From contig JBBQHQ010000139.1 in NCBI GenBank assembly GCA_038324115.1, positions 1 to 6,411 on the forward strand: a stretch of 6,411 bases of DNA. Direction: 5' to 3'. Position numbers and translations under genes: made by a program. How positions within the stretch are numbered: position 1 is the stretch's first letter; every line of letters starts with the position of its first letter. Below, in pieces: positions 1 through 4,722 of the stretch. The notes under the pieces are model-generated. The model saw only the letters and a list, made by a program, of their open reading frames with translations, was not told the origin of the DNA and made no database searches. Origin of the DNA: Gaiellasilicea sp038324115. GTDB lineage: Bacteria > Actinomycetota > Thermoleophilia > Gaiellales > Gaiellaceae.

Positions 1-1
1 G

Positions 2-136
2 GCGAAGGTGATCCAGGAGCGGGTCGGGCATCACAGCGCCGGGTTCACGCTCGACAACTACGGCGGTACGTTCCCGTCCCAGCACCGGGAGGCCGCGGAT
101 CGCTTCGCGGCACTTGTCGCGTCGCTCCCGACGTAA
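2..136 (+). CDS. Tyrosine recombinase/integrase, C-terminal fragment (5' end outside window)
   Basis: The frame is open from the left edge and ends at TAA 134-136, giving the last 44 residues of a longer protein. They read AKVIQERVGHHSAGFTLDNY, then GGTFP and a helical tail. This is the classic C-terminal box of the phage integrase (tyrosine recombinase) family. The V-G-H segment carries the late active-site histidine, and the Tyr at fragment residue 20 sits where the catalytic nucleophile that forms the 3'-phosphotyrosyl link lies. The FP and amphipathic tail after it are also usual. Such enzymes insert and excise phages, integrative elements and islands at an att site. The Arg-His-x-x-Arg part lies outside the window, so I cannot say whether the gene is intact. 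It converges on the collagen-like gene with a 14-bp gap. No tRNA or recognisable att core is visible beside it. Confidence 0.85.
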   Translation, partial: AKVIQERVGHHSAGFTLDNYGGTFPSQHREAADRFAALVASLPT

Positions 137-150
137 ATGGACGGCTCCTA

Positions 151-588
151 CTAAGGGCAGGCGCTGTTGAGGTCAGTCAGCAGTTCCTCGATGGCGGAGT
201 TCGATGAGTAAATGTAGTTCAGGCTGATCGCCCCACATAGGTCATCGATCGCGGTCTTGAGGTTCTCGATCTCCGAGTTGGCGTCGTCGAGATCGGACTG
301 CAGCTGGCTCGCTGATACTGCGTCTTCCAGGTCTGTCACACGGGAATCGACGTCCGAGAGTGCTGACTCCACGTCAGCGACCGCGCTCTCGGCGTCCGGC
401 CCTACCGGTCCCGGTGGCCCCAGCGGGCCAACTGGTCCGCGCGGTCCTTCCTGTCCTCGCACGCCTTGCTGCGCGTATGCGCCGGGGAACCAGTAACGGG
501 GCTCTACCACGATCCAGGTCACCCATACGACCATTCCGAGCGTAAGCAGCGCATTCAGAGTCAACGACACGATGAGCGCCCGCCTCAC
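151..588 (-). CDS. Membrane-anchored collagen-like protein with coiled-coil stalk
   Basis: A 145-residue protein with a GTG start (586-588) and TAG stop (151-153). Residues 1-4 are basic. Residues 5-28 form one hydrophobic segment, a signal anchor or signal peptide; A-Y-A before Q40 is a possible signal peptidase I site. Residues 42-65 are eight uninterrupted Gly-X-Y triplets rich in Pro, a short collagen-like stretch. Residues 70-117 are acidic with clean a/d heptads (V70, V73, L77, V80, V84, L87, V91, then L96, L100, A103, I107, L110, I114, L117) and a one-residue phase break near 91-96. Two cysteines (C118, C144) in the C-terminal part could form a disulfide. I infer a trimeric extracellular stalk; the role is unknown (adhesion, spore or cell coat, or phage fibre-like). 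GC is lower than in neighbouring genes and codons such as ATT, TCA, ACT and CCT appear, which supports acquisition together with the adjacent recombinase. Confidence 0.85.
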   Translation of the reverse strand: MRRALIVSLTLNALLTLGMVVWVTWIVVEPRYWFPGAYAQQGVRGQEGPRGPVGPLGPPGPVGPDAESAVADVESALSDVDSRVTDLEDAVSASQLQSDLDDANSEIENLKTAIDDLCGAISLNYIYSSNSAIEELLTDLNSACP

Positions 589-593
589 GGAGA

Positions 594-599
594 CCTTCT
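594..599 (-). promoter_or_regulatory. Ribosome binding site of the collagen-like gene
   Basis: On the minus strand AGAAGG lies 5 nt before the GTG start at 588. It contains AAGG, which pairs with the 16S anti-SD sequence. This supports the GTG start, and no alternative start would keep the whole basic-plus-hydrophobic N-terminus. It is the only gene in the window with a readable Shine-Dalgarno sequence; the glycan genes to the right lack one. Confidence 0.55.
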
Positions 600-631
600 A
601 CCACCATCGGGAGGCCATTCTCAAGGGGCCA

Positions 632-652
632 CGCGAAACCCCCGTGAAACCC
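632..652. repeat. Tandem 10-bp direct repeat, 11-bp period, upstream of the collagen-like gene
   Basis: CGCGAAACCC (632-641) and CGTGAAACCC (643-652) differ at one base and start 11 bp apart, one helical turn. They lie 44-64 bp upstream of the GTG start of the collagen-like gene, in the range where an activator or repressor would sit. On the minus strand the unit reads GGGTTTC followed by ACG or GCG. A regulator binding two sites on the same DNA face is an inference; chance remains possible for two short copies. Confidence 0.45.
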
Positions 653-659
653 GGACACA

Positions 660-756
660 CGACACGGGGCATCACGAGCCGACACCGGACGACATACTGA
701 TGTGCCGCAAGCCCGCTCAGGAAGCCAAAGACGACATCAGCCGACACACGACGACA
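660..756. repeat. Six helically phased CGACA pentamers
   Basis: CGACA starts at 660, 680, 690, 732, 742 and 752. The steps are 20, 10, 42, 10 and 10 bp, so all copies fall on nearly the same face of the helix. Longer shared blocks include AGCCGACAC (677-685 and 739-747), ACGACAT (689-695 and 731-737), and a GACACACGA/CACGG block (654-667, and with a 3-bp insertion 743-759). The array sits between the collagen-like gene start and the methyltransferase stop, in about 200 bp with no credible gene. It could be an operator array for the collagen-like gene, or arm-type sites for the recombinase. The function is inferred; the repeats and spacing are read directly. Confidence 0.5.
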
Positions 757-790
757 CGGCCGCTAGGCGACCTCGAGTCGAACAAGGAGC

Positions 791-1507
791 TCAGGTGACG
801 CCGCGCCTCCGGAGCCACCGACGACGGCCCCGGTTCGAGCTGCCCGGCTCCTGATCCGCGTGGGGCTCGCAGAGCGGGTGGACGACGGCTCGCGGCGGAC
901 CGACACAGCGGGCAGCCGCCAGCGTGGGCGACCCGTCGAGGGCGGCCGGCTCGGCGAAGCAGACGAGATTCTGGGAGAACCACCACTTCACGTCCGAGCG
1001 GTCCCAGAGCTGGGCCCGGAAGGGATCCGAGGCGCCGTAGCCGCGCTCGGCGAAGAGGCCGGCCCAGTACTCCGGCCATTGCTCGTTTCGATGCCCCGTT
1101 CCGCCTTGCCCCGGGATCCCTGCCGAGAACGCGACGACCGGCGCGAAGGCGACGAGCGCTGCGACGAGCGGGGCCGCGTGCTCCGGGCCGAGGAGGTGCG
1201 CGGTCTCGAGACAGAGAGCCAGGTCGAAGCGGCGATCCGTGGTCAGGGGTTGCTCGAGGTCGGCGACCACGAACTCGGGCGGGGAGACGAGGAGCCTGGA
1301 CCGGTCGACCCAAGGCCCGTCGTAGCCCCGGACATCGTCGACGCCGTGCGCCTTCAGCACCGCCAGCCAGGCTCCGAGCCCACAGCCGAGGTCGACCGCG
1401 CTGCGGGCTCCGGTCGCCTCGAGGAGGAGCGGCACCACGACCTCTGCGGACTCCGTCGAGCCGGAAAGCCAGGCTTCGTAGTCCAGCTCGGCGAGTGGCG
1501 ACGGCAT
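791..1507 (-). CDS. Class I SAM-dependent methyltransferase, probably acting on a glycan
   Basis: A 238-residue protein with ATG at 1505-1507 and TGA at 791-793. Motif I is at residues 37-45 (AVDLGCGLG). The acidic residue at the end of the second strand is D63 (GYDG), the adenine-side D83 is in VVADLEQP, and E101 is in LCLETAHL. Residues 133-148 (GQGGTGHRNEQWPEYW) and the later segment with WW-S-QNL match a subgroup often found in polysaccharide and envelope gene clusters. It should transfer a methyl group from S-adenosylmethionine in the cytoplasm; the acceptor is unknown, and a sugar hydroxyl or carboxylate is likely from the context. The frame is open 32 codons further upstream, but that part is Arg-rich and overlaps the divergent gene. 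I chose M33 because homology begins there and a TACTAT hexamer sits exactly 7 nt before it. There is no Shine-Dalgarno. It is divergent from the GT2-like gene with a 23-bp gap. Confidence 0.88.
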   Translation of the reverse strand: MPSPLAELDYEAWLSGSTESAEVVVPLLLEATGARSAVDLGCGLGAWLAVLKAHGVDDVRGYDGPWVDRSRLLVSPPEFVVADLEQPLTTDRRFDLALCLETAHLLGPEHAAPLVAALVAFAPVVAFSAGIPGQGGTGHRNEQWPEYWAGLFAERGYGASDPFRAQLWDRSDVKWWFSQNLVCFAEPAALDGSPTLAAARCVGPPRAVVHPLCEPHADQEPGSSNRGRRRWLRRRGVT

Positions 1508-1513
1508 GATCGG

Positions 1514-1520
1514 GATAGTA
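1514..1520. promoter_or_regulatory. Shared AT island giving -10 elements in both directions
   Basis: In the 23-bp gap between the methyltransferase and GT2-like starts, the minus strand reads TACTAT (1520-1515) followed by 7 nt and then ATG. That spacing puts transcription initiation on the start codon itself (leaderless). The plus strand reads GATAGT (1514-1519), which keeps the two most important -10 positions, A2 and T6. It would give a leader of about 5 nt before ATG 1531. No good -35 box is visible for either direction; any would lie inside the opposing gene. Confidence 0.45.
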
Positions 1521-1530
1521 CGACTGGCGG

Positions 1531-3249
1531 ATGAGCGATCGGTCGAGAGATGCGCAAGACACGTCCTCGTCGGAGGGTGCCGCCGGCCGCCGGCCGTTCG
1601 CACTGTCCGTCTGCTGCATGACCACCGGCCGGCGTCCGGGCCTCCTGGGGGGATTGCTCGCCCTGCTGCGACCCATCGCGGACGAGATCGTCGTCGCGGT
1701 CGAGGCCGAGCGGGCGCAGGATGTTCGGTCCGCCCTCGCGGGCGTCGCGGACCGCGTGATTGCGTATCCGCCGACCTCGCCCGGCGACAGGCCGATCGCG
1801 TGGCTCTTCCGCTCCTGCCGCGGCTCCTGGATCTTCAACATCGACGACGACGAGGTGCCGTCCCCCTCGCTCGTGGCCGCCCTGACCCAACTCCCCCTGC
1901 GACGCGACATCACGCACGCCTGGGTCGCGCGCCGTTGGCTGCATCCCAGCCAGGAGACCTACATCGCCTCGGCGCCCTGGGGGACGGAGTTCCAGCTACG
2001 CGCGGTGGCCGCCGACGACCGCTTCGTCCAGTTCTCGGACGTCTTTCACCGTCCGGTCGTCGTTCACGGGCCCGGCGCCTTCCTCGACGCGCCTCTCTGG
2101 CATCTCGACACCGTCCTGAACCCGGCCGCGCTCCGTCGGCGCAAGGCGGCCGCGTACGAGCGGCAGCGACCCGGTCTGCGCATCGGGGGGATCTCCCACA
2201 ATCTCGGGCTCTACGTCCCGGAGCTACAGCCCGGCCTCGAGGTGGCCCAGGTGCCGGCCGAGGATCGTGAGGCGCTCGCGGCGGCTCTGGCGTACGAGCC
2301 GCCGGCGGGAGCGTCCCTGCCCCCGCTCGAGGAGGTCGCCGGCGCAGGCGTCGACGAGCACTGGGTCGGGGCTCCCTTCGCGGAACCGCTGTACCGGGGA
2401 CGCCTCGAGGTGCGCTCGATCCCGGGGCCGCTCTCGGCGGGCGGACAGTCGACGGTCGACGTCCTGGTGACCAATGGAAGCGACGCCCCCTGGCTCTGGG
2501 GCAAAGAGGCCCGTCCGGAGATCAGGCTCGGGTACCGGTGGCGCAGAGACGGCCGCGAGGTGCCGGAGCAGTCCGCGCTCCGAACCAGCCTTCCGGCCGA
2601 CCTCCTCCCGGGCGCGAGCCAGATCGTCCCGGTGCACGTGGTGGCTCCGTCAAAGCCGGGTCGGTACGAGCTCGAGCTCGACATCCTCCACGAAGGGGCT
2701 CGCTGGTTCGGCGTCGGTGCCTCGATCGGCGTCGAGGTCCGGTCGCAGCAGCAGATCGCCCTTGTGGCCACTCCGGCGCGGGTGCCCGAGGTGCTCTCCG
2801 AGCTCGACGTCGCACCACAGGTCGAGCCGGTCGTGATCCTCCGGGACGCGACCGACCGTTCAACGTACGGGGACCTCGGTTCGGTGTCTGGGCCGCGGTC
2901 CCACCTGCTGGGCGGCGGAGAGAGGAGTGGCAGGCTTGCGACGACTGCCCGGCTCGCGGCTCGGACGTTCGTCCTCGTGGGGCGAGCCGCCGCCGGAAGG
3001 TGGCCGGAGGACGCGTGCGCGGGGGTGCTCTCGCTGGCTACGTCGGCGGAGCGGCTCGTCGTGGATGGCCCCGTCTGGGACGCGGACGCGGCGTTCGGCC
3101 GGGAGTGGGCCTGGGTCGCGGTCACCGCGCTCCTGTGGCGGGCGAACCGAGCCCAGGTGCTCATCCCCGACCATGCGCTTCCGTCCGGTGAAGGCTGGCG
3201 GGAGGGTGCTGTCCGGTTCGTGCTCCGCCGGCTGCGGACCGCCCGCTAG
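1531..3249 (+). CDS. GT2-like glycosyltransferase with Ig-like domain and unknown C-terminal domain
   Basis: A 572-residue protein with ATG 1531 and TAG 3247-3249. An in-frame TAG at 1516-1518 excludes starts further upstream. Residues 1-21 are a low-complexity Ser/Arg tail. Residues 22-~250 resemble the GT-A fold of family 2: the first strand ALSVCCMTTGRRP, a DEIVVAV strand, then FNIDDDEVPS (N103, D105-D107, E108), where the acidic run would bind metal and nucleotide-sugar. Residues ~290-406 are an Ig-like beta domain (VLVTNGSDAPWLWG, LRTSLPADLLPGA, YELELDILHEGARWFG), of a type attached to actinobacterial glycosyltransferases and methyltransferases. Residues ~407-572 look alpha/beta; I do not recognise them. 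There is no signal peptide or membrane segment, so it is cytoplasmic or peripheral. The acceptor and donor are unknown. The GT assignment rests on the fold-like pattern and is weaker than the Ig-like call. The 3' end overlaps the LCP gene by 4 bp. Confidence 0.8.
   Translation: MSDRSRDAQDTSSSEGAAGRRPFALSVCCMTTGRRPGLLGGLLALLRPIADEIVVAVEAERAQDVRSALAGVADRVIAYPPTSPGDRPIAWLFRSCRGSWIFNIDDDEVPSPSLVAALTQLPLRRDITHAWVARRWLHPSQETYIASAPWGTEFQLRAVAADDRFVQFSDVFHRPVVVHGPGAFLDAPLWHLDTVLNPAALRRRKAAAYERQRPGLRIGGISHNLGLYVPELQPGLEVAQVPAEDREALAAALAYEPPAGASLPPLEEVAGAGVDEHWVGAPFAEPLYRGRLEVRSIPGPLSAGGQSTVDVLVTNGSDAPWLWGKEARPEIRLGYRWRRDGREVPEQSALRTSLPADLLPGASQIVPVHVVAPSKPGRYELELDILHEGARWFGVGASIGVEVRSQQQIALVATPARVPEVLSELDVAPQVEPVVILRDATDRSTYGDLGSVSGPRSHLLGGGERSGRLATTARLAARTFVLVGRAAAGRWPEDACAGVLSLATSAERLVVDGPVWDADAAFGREWAWVAVTALLWRANRAQVLIPDHALPSGEGWREGAVRFVLRRLRTAR
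3246..3249. other. CTAG tetranucleotide carrying the stop codons of both convergent genes
   Basis: TAG of the GT2-like gene is 3247-3249 and TAG of the LCP gene is the complement of 3248-3246. The palindrome CTAG therefore terminates translation on both strands, and the genes overlap tail to tail by 4 bp. No hairpin with a T-run is visible around it, so each transcript must run into the other gene or end by a factor-dependent route. Confidence 0.95.
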
Positions 3250-4679
3250 CAGCTCTTCCCGGCGGAGACGATCCCGCGGCCGGCCTGCGCGTACTGCGGG
3301 TTCAGGATCGCGGCCCGCACCGTCGTCCGCATCCGCTCGATCCTCGGGATCGGGTAGTTGTCCGCCTTCCGCCGGCCTTTGATGTAGTCGGCGCCGAACG
3401 TCTCGGTCAGCGTCAGGTCGGGGTCGATCCCGGCGACGAGGCGAATCAGGGACGGGAGCCGCTTCAGCGGCACGTCCGTGGAGACGTTCCGCTCCACCGT
3501 TCGCGCGAGCGAGGGAAAGTTGCGGAGCACGCGAACCGGGTCGATCTGCGCCGCCATCGCGCTCAGGAAGCAGCGCTGCCGGGCCATCCGGGTGTAGTCG
3601 CTCGAGGCCTTGCGGGAGCGGACGTAGGCGAGCGCCTCCCGCCCGTAGAAGTGGTGCACCTCGCCCGGTCGCACGTCGATCCGCGGCTTCGGCTCGCCCC
3701 AGGCCGGGCGGGTGACGGAGTCGAGAAGGCGCTCCTTGACCCGGATCGTCACCCCGCCGAGCCCGTCCACGAGATCGGCGAACCCGAGCAGGTTGACCAG
3801 CGCGAAGTAGTCGACGCGGATCCCGAGCAGCGTCGAGACCGCCTGCTTGAGCGCGGTTGTGCCCGGGTCGGCGCCGCCGGCGAAGAGCTCCGGCTGCTCC
3901 CGCGCGAAGCCGAGCAGCGCGTTCAGCGGCTGGCCGAACTTCGGGATCGCGGTCGCCGCCTCGCCCCCGAGCGGGACGCCGACGAGGTTGCGGGGGATCC
4001 CGAAGGCGACCGCTCGCCCGGTCCCGTGCTGGATCGCGGCCAGGATCATCGTGTCGGTGCGGGCGCCGAAGTTGCCCGGCCCCTCGTCGGTGCCGAGGAG
4101 CAGGAGCGTCGTCCACTTCCCGCCCTCGACCGGGCGCGCGGCGGCGAGCACCTGGCGCGAACCGCCGATCGGAGCGTCGGCCGCAGGCAGCCGGGCAGGC
4201 TCGGGCGTCGGAGCGCTTGGCGGCTGAGAGAGCTCGGGCCACCGCTGTTGCTCCTGCCCCGGGGAGACGCCGACGAAGAGGCCGTGGCCCGGGAGCACGT
4301 CCGTCGGCTCCTCGCTCGCGAAGACGTGCTCGAGCACGCCGTAGCCGCGAACGCCGAGGTAACCCGCGAGGACATGTGGGGCGGCGACGAGGGCGACGAG
4401 CGCCACGAGCGCGACCCGGGCGATCCTCAACCCGACGGCATCGAGGACGGAGAAGAGGCGGATCGCGAGGAGCACGACGTCGAGCGCCAGCAACGCCGCG
4501 AGCCCGCCGCGGCCGAGCTCCGCGTGCGGGGCCGCGAGCGCGAAGGCGAGCGTCGCCGCGAGCGCGAGCCCGAGCAGGACGAGGCCGCGGCGGCGGGCGC
4601 CGGCGTAGAGCTGGCCGGCGCCGGGGACGAGCAACGAGAGGGCGCCGGCGACGAGGCGTCTGCGGCGAGGGCGGGCCAC
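3246..4679 (-). CDS. LytR-CpsA-Psr (LCP) family glycopolymer ligase with polytopic N-terminus
   Basis: A 477-residue protein with GTG at 4677-4679. The LCP catalytic domain runs from about residue 190 to 380: LLLLGTDEG (192-200), ARTDTM with R207 and D209, GIPRN with R230, VNLLGFADLVDGLGGV (295-310), AYVRSR with R354 and R356, then SSDYTRMARQR with D361, R364 and R369. These Arg/Asp residues bind the pyrophosphate of a polyprenyl-linked substrate. LCP enzymes transfer such glycopolymers (teichoic acid, arabinogalactan, capsule) onto peptidoglycan outside the membrane. The N-terminus is unusual: after a basic start it has about four hydrophobic segments (roughly 9-25, 31-50, 57-76, 84-108) and the motif PGAGQLYAG (19-27) known from small TM2/DUF5683-like membrane proteins. 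Most LCP proteins have a single anchor. Residues 140-188 are a Pro-rich linker, and 381-477 a C-terminal extension with one terminal Cys. It is divergent from the GT87-like gene, fitting a shared envelope-glycan role. Confidence 0.93.
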   Translation of the reverse strand: MARPRRRRLVAGALSLLVPGAGQLYAGARRRGLVLLGLALAATLAFALAAPHAELGRGGLAALLALDVVLLAIRLFSVLDAVGLRIARVALVALVALVAAPHVLAGYLGVRGYGVLEHVFASEEPTDVLPGHGLFVGVSPGQEQQRWPELSQPPSAPTPEPARLPAADAPIGGSRQVLAAARPVEGGKWTTLLLLGTDEGPGNFGARTDTMILAAIQHGTGRAVAFGIPRNLVGVPLGGEAATAIPKFGQPLNALLGFAREQPELFAGGADPGTTALKQAVSTLLGIRVDYFALVNLLGFADLVDGLGGVTIRVKERLLDSVTRPAWGEPKPRIDVRPGEVHHFYGREALAYVRSRKASSDYTRMARQRCFLSAMAAQIDPVRVLRNFPSLARTVERNVSTDVPLKRLPSLIRLVAGIDPDLTLTETFGADYIKGRRKADNYPIPRIERMRTTVRAAILNPQYAQAGRGIVSAGKSC

Positions 4680-4685
4680 GCGGTC

Positions 4686-4691
4686 AGTGTA
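4686..4691 (-). promoter_or_regulatory. Candidate -10 element of the LCP gene (leaderless)
   Basis: On the minus strand TACACT (TAnnnT) is followed by 6 nt and then the GTG start at 4679. The first transcribed base would be at or next to the start codon. There is no Shine-Dalgarno for this gene, which agrees with a leaderless transcript. No -35-like box appears at 17-18 bp; that position falls on the -10 candidate of the divergent gene. Confidence 0.45.
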
Positions 4692-4709
4692 CGAGCGGTC
4701 GGCGCCGTC

Positions 4710-4715
4710 TACGCT
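4710..4715 (+). promoter_or_regulatory. Candidate -10 element of the GT87-like gene (leaderless)
   Basis: TACGCT (TAnnnT) is followed by 7 nt and then the in-frame GTG at 4723. This is the main reason for choosing that start over the GTG at 4687, which has neither a Shine-Dalgarno nor a -10 at a workable distance. The -35 position at 17 bp spacing (4687-4692) overlaps the LCP -10 candidate and is not TTGACA-like. Confidence 0.45.
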
Positions 4716-4722
4716 GCGCGTC

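Noticed and set aside
137..150. Terminator or att core between the recombinase and the collagen-like gene
   Set aside because: The gap is 14 bp, with no hairpin or T-run, and no copy of it was noticed elsewhere in the window.
595..624. Possible -35/-10 pair (TTGAGA with TAGAAG) on the minus strand before the collagen-like gene
   Set aside because: The supposed -10 coincides with the Shine-Dalgarno and ends in G instead of T; it would make the mRNA leaderless and the ribosome site pointless. Not strong enough to call.
589..790. tRNA gene or tRNA 3' end as an integration site
   Set aside because: No T-loop GTTCGA-type box followed by a matching acceptor stem and CCA was found on either strand.
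466..798. 110-codon plus-strand frame across the non-coding gap
   Set aside because: It is a polar His/Arg/Asp-rich translation without motifs; its 5' half is antisense to the collagen-like gene's signal anchor, and the rest is the repeat-rich gap.
717..1913. 398-codon minus-strand frame covering the methyltransferase region
   Set aside because: It is Arg/Pro/Gly-rich without motifs, and it overlaps the clear methyltransferase motifs in another frame and the start of the GT2-like gene.
2211..3164. 317-codon minus-strand frame opposite the GT2-like gene
   Set aside because: It is Ser/Arg/Thr-rich low complexity, antisense to the Ig-like and C-terminal domains that show conserved patterns.
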